NCBI RefSeq assembly: GCF_030345795.1
Contig: NZ_JAUALB010000001.1
Span: 4,952,001 to 5,016,000 of the forward strand
Direction: 5' to 3'
DNA: 64,000 nt
Source of the DNA: Micromonospora sp. WMMA1363
Lineage (GTDB): Bacteria > Actinomycetota > Actinomycetes > Mycobacteriales > Micromonosporaceae
Positions 25,641 to 33,865 of this stretch are shown in pieces. The position numbers and the translations under genes are program-made. Numbering within the stretch: position 1 is the first letter of the stretch; each line of letters begins with the position of its first letter. Below the pieces are notes generated by a model. The model saw only the letters and a list, made by a program, of their open reading frames with translations, was not told the origin of the DNA and did not search any database.

Positions 25641-26486
25641 CTATTCGGCGATGCCGACCGCCTTCGCGCTGGCGGCCCAGAGTCGGGCGGCGAGCCGCGG
25701 GTCGGCCGCCTTTGGCAACGGCCGGCGGAGCTGGCAGTCCTGGTAATAGCCGCCGATGCGCAGTCGCCCCGGGGCCTGGCTGGCGAGCCAGACCAGCGTC
25801 TCGGCGCCCTTCTCGGGACTGCGGAACGGCAGCAGGCGCATGCCGATCGTGACCAGCCGGCTGTCGGTGCCGAACCGGGTCCGCACCACTCCGGGGTGGA
25901 AGCAGTACGCCGGCACGTCCGGCCAACGCCGCGCCGCCTCGGCGGTGAACAGGATGTTGGCCTGCTTGCTGGTGCCGTACGCGTCCATCGCGCGGTACCG
26001 GCGCAGCGGGCGGTTGAGGTCGTCCGGGTCGAGCGCGCCGCTGCGGTGCGCGCCGGAGGCGGTGACCACTATCCGGCCGACCCGGTCCCGCAGGAGGTTC
26101 GTCAGCAGGAACGGTGCGAGGTGGTTCGCCTGGATCGACAGCTCGAAGCCGTCGACGGTGGTGACCGGCTGGAGCACGATAGCTCCGGCGTTGTTCGCCA
26201 GCACGTCGATCCGGTCGTAGGCGGAGCGTAGCCGCTCGGCTAGGCGTCGGACGTCGTCGAGGACGGCGAAGTCGGCGCGGAACAGCTCAGGTCGCTCACC
26301 AGCGGTCGCCCGCACCTGCTCGGCGGCGTACTGGAGGCGGGCTGGGTCGCGCCCGACGAGTACCACCTGGTCGCCGCGGACGGCAAGCTCCACGGCGGCC
26401 GCCAGGCCGATGCCGGAGCTGGCCCCGGTCACCACCACGAGTCGCCGCCCAGTGAGATCTTCCACAGGCCCATTCACCCCGATCAC
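25641..26486 (-). CDS. Short-chain dehydrogenase/reductase
   Basis: NAD(P)-dependent oxidoreductase of 281 residues. The Rossmann motif TGASSGIG is near 20, NNAG near 99 and the catalytic YGTSK near 171; the extended C-terminal part (to 281) resembles retinol-dehydrogenase-like SDRs (VVRTRFG, PEKGAETLVWLA). Substrate unknown. It is divergent from the CoA-ester lyase gene with about 108 bases between starts. Confidence 0.9.
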   Translation of the reverse strand: MIGVNGPVEDLTGRRLVVVTGASSGIGLAAAVELAVRGDQVVLVGRDPARLQYAAEQVRATAGERPELFRADFAVLDDVRRLAERLRSAYDRIDVLANNAGAIVLQPVTTVDGFELSIQANHLAPFLLTNLLRDRVGRIVVTASGAHRSGALDPDDLNRPLRRYRAMDAYGTSKQANILFTAEAARRWPDVPAYCFHPGVVRTRFGTDSRLVTIGMRLLPFRSPEKGAETLVWLASQAPGRLRIGGYYQDCQLRRPLPKAADPRLAARLWAASAKAVGIAE

Positions 26487-26594
26487 GGCACGAGGCTACC
26501 GTGGCGTCACAACGCCCTTGGGGATCGTCAAGTTCTTGGTTCTCACGTTCAGGTGGCGCCGGCGTGCCCGCCGGACGCTGGAAGGAGCGCATCC

Positions 26595-27551
26595 ATGGCC
26601 GCTGTCGGTCGCCCCCGCCGGTCCTGCCTCGCGGTACCGGGTTCCAGCGTCAAGATGCTGGGCAAGGCCCAGGGCCTCCCGGTCGACCAGGTCTTCCTCG
26701 ACCTGGAGGACTCGGTCGCCCCGCTCGCCAAGCCGGACGCCCGCAAGAACGTCGTCGCGGCGCTCAACGAGGGCGACTGGTCCGGCAAGACCCGGGTGGT
26801 CCGGGTCAACGACCTGACCACCCCCTGGACGTACCGGGACGTCATCGATGTCGTCGAGGGCGCCGGCGCCAACCTGGACTGCATCATGTTGCCCAAGGTG
26901 CAGAACGCCGCCCAGGTGCAGTGGCTCGACATGACACTCACCCAGTTGGAGAAGACGCTCGGTCTGGAGGTCGGCCGGGTCGGGATCGAGGCCCAGATCG
27001 AGAACGCCGCCGGGCTCGTGAACGTCGACGCGATCGCCGCCGCCTCGCCACGGGTGGAGACCATCATCTTCGGCCCGGCCGACTTCATGGCGTCGATCAA
27101 CATGAAGTCGCTGGTGGTCGGCGCACTGATCCCGGACTACCCGGGCGACCCTTACCACTACATCTTGATGCGCATCCTGATGGCCGCCCGGATGCACGAC
27201 AAGCAGGCCATCGACGGACCGTTCCTGCAGATTCGGGACGTTGACGCGTTTCGCGAGGTGGCCAAGCGCTCGGCGGCGCTGGGCTTTGACGGCAAGTGGG
27301 TGCTGCATCCAGGCCAGATCGACGTCGCGAACGAGGTCTACTCGCCGGCCCAGGCCGACTACGACCACGCCGAGTTGATCCTGGACGCGTACGAGCACTA
27401 CACCTCGGAAGCGGGCGGCAGGCTCGGCGCGGTGATGCTCGGCGACGAGATGATCGACGAGGCGTCCCGCAAGATGGCCCTGGTGATCGCGGCCAAGGGC
27501 CGGGCGGCCGGGATGACCCGCACCTCGGCCTTCACCCCGTTGTCGGAGTAG
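26595..27551 (+). CDS. mcl1: CoA-ester lyase (HpcH/HpaI-CitE family), malyl-CoA lyase candidate
   Basis: TIM-barrel lyase of 318 residues that makes or breaks beta-hydroxyacyl-CoA esters. Motifs are SCLAVPGSSVKMLGKA near 9, VFLDLEDSVAPLAKPDAR near 33 with metal-binding acidic residues, GIEAQIENAAG near 134 and VLHPGQI near 236. Actinobacteria with the ethylmalonyl-CoA pathway use such an enzyme to split L-malyl-CoA or 3-methylmalyl-CoA. The acyl-CoA dehydrogenase and MaoC genes of the same type lie 2-6 kb away. The ATG at 26595 has a GAAGGAG site; upstream starts lack one. Confidence 0.88.
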   Translation: MAAVGRPRRSCLAVPGSSVKMLGKAQGLPVDQVFLDLEDSVAPLAKPDARKNVVAALNEGDWSGKTRVVRVNDLTTPWTYRDVIDVVEGAGANLDCIMLPKVQNAAQVQWLDMTLTQLEKTLGLEVGRVGIEAQIENAAGLVNVDAIAAASPRVETIIFGPADFMASINMKSLVVGALIPDYPGDPYHYILMRILMAARMHDKQAIDGPFLQIRDVDAFREVAKRSAALGFDGKWVLHPGQIDVANEVYSPAQADYDHAELILDAYEHYTSEAGGRLGAVMLGDEMIDEASRKMALVIAAKGRAAGMTRTSAFTPLSE

Positions 27552-27556
27552 TTGCC

Positions 27557-27595
27557 GCCGCGTGCCGCCCGCACCGGACCCGGGCGGCACGCGGC
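27557..27595. terminator. Bidirectional terminator
   Basis: A perfect 15-base stem (27557-27571 with 27581-27595) with a 9-base loop lies between the convergent stops of the CoA-ester lyase and DUF4190 genes. Confidence 0.85.
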
Positions 27596-27608
27596 CCTCC
27601 ACCGCCGG

Positions 27609-28148
27609 TCAGAAGCTGCTGCCGCTGCTCGACTCGGAGGCGATGGCAAAGATGATCACCACCACGTAGAAGGCGATCAGCAGCGCCAACAGACCGGTCA
27701 GGATCCAGCCGACGATGATGGCGGCCTTCGCCATGCCGTCGCCGCCCTCCCCGGTTTGCCGGATCTGCTTGCGCGCCAGGTGGCCGAGGATGGCGCCGAT
27801 CGGTGCCGTGATGCAGGACGCGATGCCCACCAGCGACAGCACCAGGGCGATGATCGCCATGCTGTTGGTCCGTGGCGGTGCGTGCCCGTAGCCGGGGTAC
27901 GCCGGCGGCGGGTAGCCAGTCCCCGCGTACGGGTCGGGCGTGGGGTGGCCCGCGGCCTGCGGGACGCCCGCGTACGGGTCGGCGTACGGGCTCGCGTACG
28001 GGCTCGTGGGCGCGTACGGGTCGCCGCCCGTGGGCTGGGCGGGGACGGGCTGACCGCTCACCGGGAGTGTCGGGTCGGCCGGCGGCGTCGACTGCTGACC
28101 GGACCACGCCGGGTCCTGCCAGCCGCCGGACGGCGGGTTGTAGGTCAT
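27609..28148 (-). CDS. DUF4190-domain membrane protein (copy 1)
   Basis: A 179-residue protein with a Pro/Tyr/Gly-rich cytoplasmic N-terminus (residues 1-95, repeats such as DPYAPTSPYASPYADPYAG) and a two-helix DUF4190 domain (about 96-165) whose loop carries GHLARKQIRQTGEGG. Function unknown; proteins of this build are common in actinobacteria. The ATG at 28148 starts MTYNPPSGGW, like other members. A paralogue lies at 29236-29754. Confidence 0.85.
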   Translation of the reverse strand: MTYNPPSGGWQDPAWSGQQSTPPADPTLPVSGQPVPAQPTGGDPYAPTSPYASPYADPYAGVPQAAGHPTPDPYAGTGYPPPAYPGYGHAPPRTNSMAIIALVLSLVGIASCITAPIGAILGHLARKQIRQTGEGGDGMAKAAIIVGWILTGLLALLIAFYVVVIIFAIASESSSGSSF

Positions 28149-28399
28149 CGTCTGCTCTCCATCGGGGTACGGGTGAGTCGTCAGGGTAATCAGCCGTGGG
28201 TGAACCTGAGCACACCGCACCCGGGTGCCGCGTTGCTCCGACCTCGGTGAGCGGGCAGGATCCTGGCATGGCGATTGACGCGAGAGCCGGCAGCCGACCG
28301 AGACGGGACGCGAGTCGTCCCGGTCTGGCCCGCCGCAGCCGGCTGACCACCGGCCTGGCCGGTCAGGACGAGCCGGCGCCCCTGCCGGAGCCGGTCACC

Positions 28400-29155
28400 A
28401 TGCGGCTTGACGGCAGGGTCGCCCTGGTCACCGGGGCAGGCAGCCCGGACGGCATCGGGTACGCGACCGCGCGTCGCCTCGGCGACCTGGGCGCCCGGGT
28501 CGCCATCGTCTCCACCACCCGCCGCATCCACGAGCGGGCCAGCGAGCTGGGCGTGACCGGCTTCGTCGCGGACCTCACCGACGAGTCGGAGGTCGGGGCG
28601 CTGGCCGACGCCGTCGCGGACCAGCTCGGTGACGTGGAGGTTCTGGTGAACAACGCGGGCCTGGCCAGCCGGGCGAGCCCGGAGGTGCTGCGGCCGGTCG
28701 CCCAGCTCAGCTACGACGAGTGGCGGGGTGAGATCGACCGCAACCTGACCACGGCCTTTCTGTGTAGCCGGGCGTTCATCGGCGGGATGGCGGAACGGGG
28801 CTGGGGTCGGATCGTGAACCTGGCGGCGACCGCCGGCCCGGTCAACGCCCTGCCGACCGAGGCCGCCTACGCGGCGGCCAAGGCGGGTGTTGTCGGGCTG
28901 ACCCGGGCGCTGGCGATGGAGATGATCGCGGACGGGGTGACCGTCAACGCGGTTGCCCCGGGCACCATCCACACCGCTGCCTCGACGATGGCCGAGATCA
29001 AACAGGGTCTGGGCACCCCGGTTGGCCGCCCCGGCACTCCGGACGAGGTGGCGGCGGCAATCGCGTTCCTCTGCTCGCCGGCGGCCTCGTACATTACCGG
29101 CCAGATGCTGGTGGTGGATGGAGGCAACAGCGTCCGCGAGGCGCAGTTCCGCTGA
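28400..29155 (+). CDS. Short-chain dehydrogenase (FabG-like 3-oxoacyl reductase)
   Basis: Classical SDR of about 251 residues: [18 protein letters not shown] near 7, NNAGLAS near 84, catalytic YAAAKAG near 156 and the C-terminal [12 protein letters not shown] near 235. The GAGSPDGIG nucleotide loop is unusual (normally TGxxxGIG). The frame is open from 28268 (ATG, 44 more residues, Arg-rich); 28400 was chosen because homologues begin with [11 protein letters not shown] and a GGAG lies upstream. Possible role in fatty-acid or secondary metabolism. Confidence 0.88.
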   Translation: MRLDGRVALVTGAGSPDGIGYATARRLGDLGARVAIVSTTRRIHERASELGVTGFVADLTDESEVGALADAVADQLGDVEVLVNNAGLASRASPEVLRPVAQLSYDEWRGEIDRNLTTAFLCSRAFIGGMAERGWGRIVNLAATAGPVNALPTEAAYAAAKAGVVGLTRALAMEMIADGVTVNAVAPGTIHTAASTMAEIKQGLGTPVGRPGTPDEVAAAIAFLCSPAASYITGQMLVVDGGNSVREAQFR

Positions 29156-29235
29156 TCACGCGGGCGGCGGACCCGACCGGCAGCGGTCTGGACGGGGACG
29201 ATTCGGGCCGGTGCGGTGCCGCCGGTCCGGATCGC

Positions 29236-29754
29236 TCAGTACGACGTGCCGTCGTTGCCGGTGATCGCGACCAGGGCGATCCATCCGCAGCAGGCGAGCA
29301 CGCCGAGCCCGGTGAAGACATAGCTGAGGATCAGTCCCCAGGTGGCGAGTTGTTCCCCCTCCTCGCCGCTGGTGCGCAACTGCCGTTTGGCGAGGTGCCC
29401 GAGCACGATGCCGGCGGGCGCGAACACGAAGGCGAACACCAGGGAGAGGATCGCCAGGACGTTCATGCCGCGCCCGGCGGCCGCCGGCGGCCCGTAGGGG
29501 GGGTACGGCGGTGGCGGCCCGTACGGCTGGCCCGCGGGCGCACCGTGGGGCGGCGGCGGCTGGCCCGGGTCGTACCCGGGCGGTGGGGGCTGGCTCGGGT
29601 CGTACCCGGGCGGTGGGGGCTGGCTCGGGTCGTACCCGGGCGGTGGGGGCTGGCTCGGGTCGTACCCGGGCGGTGGGGGCGGCGGCTGGCCCGGCGGCGG
29701 CTGCTCCCACGGTGACGGCGGCCGGTCCGGGTCCGGCGGCGGTGGTTGGCTCAC
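29236..29754 (-). CDS. DUF4190-domain membrane protein with GYDPSQPPPP repeats (copy 2)
   Basis: A 172-residue paralogue of the protein at 27609. The N-terminal half is almost pure Pro/Gly/Tyr with four GYDPxQPPPP units, followed by the DUF4190 helices (about 98-165) and the shared GHLAKRQLRTSGEEG loop. The GTG at 29754 has a GGAGGAG site 3-9 bases upstream. Proline-rich tails of this kind often mediate protein contacts at the cell pole or wall, but no partner is evident. Confidence 0.85.
   Translation of the reverse strand: MSQPPPPDPDRPPSPWEQPPPGQPPPPPPGYDPSQPPPPGYDPSQPPPPGYDPSQPPPPGYDPGQPPPPHGAPAGQPYGPPPPYPPYGPPAAAGRGMNVLAILSLVFAFVFAPAGIVLGHLAKRQLRTSGEEGEQLATWGLILSYVFTGLGVLACCGWIALVAITGNDGTSY
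29581..29680. repeat. 30-base tandem repeat encoding GYDPSQPPPP
   Basis: Three perfect 30-base copies (29581-29610, 29611-29640, 29641-29670) and a partial fourth. They lie in frame in the DUF4190 gene, so copy number changes would only alter the length of the proline-rich tail. Confidence 0.95.
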
Positions 29755-29923
29755 GGTCTCCTCCTCCTGCCGGATCACAGCCCTATTGCCGGACGCTACC
29801 CCGAGCGGTGAACCTTTTCACAGCGGTTGTGTCGACTGGCCACCTTGGCGGCGTCGTCTGCGCGGCCGATACTGACCGAGCGTTCAGTTACCTGTGAGTA
29901 ATGCGTCGACCCCGGAGGCTGAG

Positions 29924-31120
29924 ATGGCCCGACTCGCCCAGACGCCCGGCCTGACCGACGTGCAGCGGTCGATCCTGGAAACCGTCCGGGAGTTCGCGGA
30001 CAAGGAGATCATCCCGCATGCCCAGCGGCTGGAGCACGCCGACGAGTACCCGACCGACATCCTCGACGGGATGCGGGAGATGGGGCTGTTCGGCCTGACC
30101 ATCGCCGAGGAGCACGGTGGCCTGGGCGAGTCCCTGCTGACGTACGCCCTGGTGGTCGAGGAGTTGTCCCGAGGCTGGATGTCGATCTCCGGCATCGTCA
30201 ATACCCACTTCATCGTGGCGTATTTGATTTCCCAACACGGTTCGGCCGAGCAAAAGGCCCGGTTGCTGCCGAAGATGGCCACCGGTGAGGTGCGTGGCGC
30301 GTTCTCGATGTCCGAGCCGGAGTGCGGATCCGACGTCTCGGCGATCAAGTCGAAGGCGGCGCGTGAGGGCGACAACTACGTCCTCGACGGTCAGAAGATG
30401 TGGCTGACCAACGGCGCGTACTCCGCGGTGGTGGCCACGCTGGTCAAGACCGACACCGGGGCCGACTCGGTCTACGGCAACATGAGCACCTTCCTGCTGG
30501 AGAAGGAGCCGGGCTTCGGCGAGACCGCCCCGGGGCTGACCATTCCCGGCAAGATCGACAAGATGGGCTACAAGGGGGTCGAGACCACCGAGATGGTGCT
30601 CGACGGGGTCACCGTCCCCGGCACGGCGGTGCTCGGTGGTGAGGAGAAGGTCGGCCGCGGCTTCTACCAGATGATGGACGGCATCGAGGTCGGCCGGGTC
30701 AACGTGGCCGCCCGTGCCTGCGGCATCTCGATCCGCGCCTTCGAGCTCGCCGTGGCGTACGCCCAGCAGCGCCGCACCTTCGGTCAGCCGCTCGCCAAGC
30801 ACCAGGCCGTCGCCTTCAAGCTCGCCGAGATGGGCACCAAGATCGAGGCCGCGCACGCCCTCATGGTCAACGCCGCCCGGCTCAAGGACGCCGGCCAACG
30901 CAACGACGTCGAGGCCGGCATGGCCAAGCTGCTCGCCTCCGAGTACTGCGCCGAGGTGGTCCAGGAGGCGTTCCGTATCCACGGTGGCTACGGCTACTCC
31001 AAGGAGTACGAGATCGAGCGGCTGATGCGCGAAGCGCCGTTCCTGCTCATTGGTGAGGGTACCTCGGAGATCCAGAAGACCATCATCTCTCGCGGTTTGC
31101 TCAAGGAGTACAAGCTTTGA
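29924..31120 (+). CDS. Acyl-CoA dehydrogenase, methylsuccinyl-CoA dehydrogenase candidate
   Basis: FAD-dependent acyl-CoA dehydrogenase of 398 residues: FSMSEPECGSDVSAI near 137 (FAD/substrate loop), the Tyr/Arg-rich AYAQQRRTFGQPLAKHQAV near 280, and RIHGGYGYSKEYEIER near 350 with the region of the catalytic base. The sequence resembles the dehydrogenase that lies beside ccr and meaA in Streptomyces, so oxidation of methylsuccinyl-CoA to mesaconyl-CoA is likely. ATG 29924 has a GGAGG 5 bases before it; a GTG at 29894 is an alternative giving 10 more residues. A lyase and a hydratase of the same pathway flank it at a distance. Confidence 0.9.
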   Translation: MARLAQTPGLTDVQRSILETVREFADKEIIPHAQRLEHADEYPTDILDGMREMGLFGLTIAEEHGGLGESLLTYALVVEELSRGWMSISGIVNTHFIVAYLISQHGSAEQKARLLPKMATGEVRGAFSMSEPECGSDVSAIKSKAAREGDNYVLDGQKMWLTNGAYSAVVATLVKTDTGADSVYGNMSTFLLEKEPGFGETAPGLTIPGKIDKMGYKGVETTEMVLDGVTVPGTAVLGGEEKVGRGFYQMMDGIEVGRVNVAARACGISIRAFELAVAYAQQRRTFGQPLAKHQAVAFKLAEMGTKIEAAHALMVNAARLKDAGQRNDVEAGMAKLLASEYCAEVVQEAFRIHGGYGYSKEYEIERLMREAPFLLIGEGTSEIQKTIISRGLLKEYKL

Positions 31121-31148
31121 GCTGCTTCGGTCCTGGGGAGCGGGGCGG

Positions 31149-31556
31149 TCAGCCCAGGCGGGTCAGGCCGGCGGCGGCGCGCTCGACGACCAGACAGCGG
31201 TCCTCGACGTAGTCGATGCCGGCCTCCTCCGCGATTCGCCGCGCCTCGGCGGAGACGATGCCGAGTTGGAGCCAGACCGCGGGCGCGCCGATCGCCACCG
31301 TCTCGCGGACGACCTCCACCGCATCCGCCGCCGGCCGGAACACGTCCACCAGATCGACCGGATGCGGGATCTCGGACAGCGAGCGGTAGACCCGCTCGTC
31401 GAACAGCTCGTCGGCGATCGGGTTTACCGGGATGATTCGCCAGCCGTACCGCTGCATCTTCGCCGGAACGCTGTGCGCGGCCTTACGCGGATCGCGGGAC
31501 GCGCCGACGACGGCGATCACGGCGGAGCCGGCGAGGATCTGCTGAGGTGAGCGCAC
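31149..31556 (-). CDS. CoA-binding domain protein
   Basis: A 135-residue Rossmann-fold protein of the CoA-binding (YccU/Rv-type) family: VIAVVGASRDPRKAAHSVP near 12, GWRIIPVNP near 38, VDLVDVFRP near 65 and a C-terminal AGIDYVEDRCLVVE. Such proteins are related to the nucleotide-binding part of succinyl-CoA synthetase and have no assigned enzyme activity. The GTG at 31556 begins the conserved SPQQIL segment. It converges with the acyl-CoA dehydrogenase gene. Confidence 0.88.
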   Translation of the reverse strand: MRSPQQILAGSAVIAVVGASRDPRKAAHSVPAKMQRYGWRIIPVNPIADELFDERVYRSLSEIPHPVDLVDVFRPAADAVEVVRETVAIGAPAVWLQLGIVSAEARRIAEEAGIDYVEDRCLVVERAAAGLTRLG

Positions 31557-31787
31557 CCGCCGACTGTATCTCCGGAGGTCGGGGCATGCCGCCGAGCGCA
31601 CGACTCAGGCGGTCGTCTCGTCGTCGCCGAGCCCGGGAAGGATCGGGGCCCGCAGAACTCCGACGGCGAAACCGGCCGGGGGATGCGCCACCGCGGCCGG
31701 CCCCGGATCGGGGCCGGCCGCGGCGCGGGGGTGCTGACAGTGGATTCCCGTGTCGGGCGAAGGCGCCCGGAAGGGCTTCCTCGTATC

Positions 31788-32150
31788 TCAGTGCTTGTGC
31801 TCGGCGAGCTTCTGGCGGACGTCGTCCATGTCGAGCGCCTCGACCTGTTCGATCAGGTTCTCCAAGGCGGACTCGGGGAGCGCGCCCGGCTGCGCGAACA
31901 CGATGACGCCGTCGCGGATCGCCATGATGGTCGGGATGGAGCGGATGTCGAACTTCGCGCCCAGCTCCTGCTGCGCCTCGGTGTCGACCTTGCCGAAGAC
32001 GATGTCGGGGTGTTTCGCCGAGGAGCGTTCGTAGACCGGGGCGAACCGCTTGCACGGGCCGCACCAGTCGGCCCAGAAGTCGACCAGCACGATGCCGTCG
32101 CGGCTGGTCACCTCGTCAAAGTTTGCCGTGGTCAGCTCAACGGTTGCCAT
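31788..32150 (-). CDS. trxA: Thioredoxin
   Basis: Thiol-disulfide oxidoreductase of 120 residues with the active site WCGPCK near residue 29 (VDFWADWCGPCKRFAPVYE) and the cis-Pro loop RSIPTIMAIRDG near 71. The fold is complete; the C-terminal extension (DMDDVRQKLAEHKH) is about 12 residues longer than in E. coli TrxA. It sits alone, without trxB. The ATG at 32150 begins ATVELTTANFDE, as in homologues. Confidence 0.95.
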   Translation of the reverse strand: MATVELTTANFDEVTSRDGIVLVDFWADWCGPCKRFAPVYERSSAKHPDIVFGKVDTEAQQELGAKFDIRSIPTIMAIRDGVIVFAQPGALPESALENLIEQVEALDMDDVRQKLAEHKH

Positions 32151-32702
32151 GGGAATCTCTCCGATCACCGCGGATTAGCTACGTCTGGTGGAACCAGGGC
32201 GTACCTCGTCGAATTCCCGCCCTCCGGGGGACGAAACGCCCCGGCTCCGGGACTGGCCGCCGGCGATCATCGTCATCGATCGGGTTGGTTGTGGGCGCGG
32301 ATGCGTTGCGCATGTGCACGTCGCATTTGCGTGACCAGGCGTGATGGGAGCGCTCCAATCCCGGCGTGCCGCGATAGCCGTTACGAATGGGTAACTTGGG
32401 TTGCGACGTGGAGCTACCCCCATGCTGGAGATCACTCCTGGAAGTGATCTCGGTAACCGAGGGTAGTGTCACAAAAAGATAAATGTGATTCTCGTCTCTG
32501 TCGGTAACGTGCCGCGTGCGGCAGAATCCTGACATCAGAGCGTGGGCGGCGGGTGCCGGGGAGGGCCCCGCCGCTCATTGCGTCCGCGCCCCGGTCGGGT
32601 CGATGTGACATTTCCCCACGGCTGTCGCCCCGTACACCCGCCTTAACCCCCGATAAGGCATGCTGTGCCGAACTCCATCGCCGTCCGTCGAAGGGGACAA
32701 GG
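32151..32702. other. Intergenic region between trxA and the MaoC gene
   Basis: About 550 bases between divergent genes. The right half is less GC-rich than its surroundings and contains the inverted repeat at 32428-32451 and several GGTAAC/GTTACC-type words (near 32380-32396, 32451-32459 and 32503), which look like a regulated promoter region. No gene was found. Confidence 0.55.
32428..32451. promoter_or_regulatory. Perfect 9-base inverted repeat (operator or attenuator)
   Basis: GAGATCACT at 32428-32436 pairs with AGTGATCTC at 32443-32451 over a 6-base centre. It lies about 250 bases upstream of the MaoC gene and 280 bases upstream of trxA. The symmetric form and short spacer suit a dimeric regulator. 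There is no U-run to suggest a terminator. Confidence 0.45.
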
Positions 32703-33218
32703 ATGCAGTTCGGCCGCTACTACGAGGAGTTCGAGGTCGGCGCGGTCTACCGGCACTGGCCGGGCAAGACGGTCACCGAGTACGACGATCACCTCTTCTG
32801 CCTGCTCACCATGAACCACCATCCGCTGCATCTGGACGCGCACTACGCCGAGACGTCCAGCCAATTCAAGCGGAACGTGGTAGTCGGCAACTACATCTAC
32901 TCGCTGCTCCTGGGTATGTCCGTGCCAGACGTCAGCGGCAAGGCGATCGCGAACCTGGAGATCGAGTCCCTGCGGCACGTTGCCCCGACGTTCCACGGCG
33001 ACACGATCTACGGCGAGACCACGGTCCTGGACAAGCGGGAGTCCTCCTCGAAGCCGGACCGCGGCGTGGTCGCCGTCGAAACCCGCGGCTGCAACCAGGA
33101 CGGCACGCTGGTCTGTGTCTTCCGGCGCAAGGTCATGGTGCCGAAGAAGGAGTACGCGGCGACCGCGGTGCCGGAGGGCGCTGACCCGGAGCGGCCGAGC
33201 TTCCCCGAGCCGCGCTGA
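32703..33218 (+). CDS. MaoC-family hydratase, mesaconyl-CoA hydratase candidate
   Basis: Hot-dog-fold (R)-hydratase of 171 residues. Residues 5-30 (RYYEEFEVGAVYRHWPGKTV) and the catalytic region LLTMNHHPLHLD near 37-48, with the Asp/His type residues of the family, are clear; FKRNVVVGNYIYSLLLGM follows near 57. The sequence type is the one found beside the CoA-ester lyase, meaA and ccr in Streptomyces, where it hydrates mesaconyl-CoA to methylmalyl-CoA in the ethylmalonyl-CoA route. The ATG follows GGGGACAAGG. Confidence 0.88.
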   Translation: MQFGRYYEEFEVGAVYRHWPGKTVTEYDDHLFCLLTMNHHPLHLDAHYAETSSQFKRNVVVGNYIYSLLLGMSVPDVSGKAIANLEIESLRHVAPTFHGDTIYGETTVLDKRESSSKPDRGVVAVETRGCNQDGTLVCVFRRKVMVPKKEYAATAVPEGADPERPSFPEPR

Positions 33219-33227
33219 CCCCGCTTA

Positions 33228-33257
33228 CCGCACCGGACGCGTCGGCGTCCGGTGCGG
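33228..33257 (+). terminator. Terminator after the MaoC gene
   Basis: A perfect 13-base stem (CCGCACCGGACGC at 33228-33240, complement at 33245-33257) with a 4-base GTCG loop, 9 bases after the stop codon. Confidence 0.85.
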
Positions 33258-33333
33258 CAGGCCCTCCCGGCGTTTGCGATTGGAAGGGGTTCTGCCCGGT
33301 GAACCGAGGCATATGCTGACGCCGGAGGTTCCC

Positions 33334-33834
33334 ATGAGCCACTCCGTCGCCGGAGAGCCGTCCTCTGCCGGCCGCCGCGCCGCACCGCTGACCACCGCCG
33401 TCTACTCCGCCGCCGAGTGGGACCTGCTCACCACCCTGCCCTCTCGGGTGGTCGTGGCCGCCGCCTTGCCGGGCCCGGGGCGTCCAGCACGCGGTGTCGC
33501 CGCGGGAGTGGCCGGGCTCGACGCCGTCGCCGCCGGCCGGGCCTTCGACAGTGACCTGGTCCGCGCCGTGGTGGCCGCCATCTACGCCCGCCACGACGGC
33601 GCGCCGCTGCCAGGCGGCCGGCTTGCCGACCTCGTCGACGTGCTCGCCGCCGCCCGCGCTGCGGCCCGCGTGCTGGACCGGCGGGCGGACCCCGCCGACT
33701 CTGCCGCCTACCGGCAGTGGGTGCAGTCGGTCGCGGCCCGGGTGTGCCGGGCCGAGCCGGGCGGGGACGGGTCGGCGGGTCCCGCCGACCGTCGACTCCT
33801 CGACCGGCTCGGCGGCGCGCTGGGGCTGCGCTGA
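33334..33834 (+). CDS. Conserved hypothetical protein
   Basis: A 166-residue alanine-rich, mostly helical protein with no membrane segment. The ATG at 33334 has a GGAGG site 6 bases upstream, better than the ATG at 33313. Recognisable patches are LTTAVYSAAEWDLLTTLP near 25 and AVVAAIYARHDGAPLPGGRLADLVD near 82. It does not resemble a known domain. The SpoU-type methyltransferase gene starts 32 bases later, so the two may be co-transcribed. Confidence 0.65.
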   Translation: MSHSVAGEPSSAGRRAAPLTTAVYSAAEWDLLTTLPSRVVVAAALPGPGRPARGVAAGVAGLDAVAAGRAFDSDLVRAVVAAIYARHDGAPLPGGRLADLVDVLAAARAAARVLDRRADPADSAAYRQWVQSVAARVCRAEPGGDGSAGPADRRLLDRLGGALGLR

Positions 33835-33865
33835 CGGACCGGCCGGGTGGTCGTACCCTCAAGGC

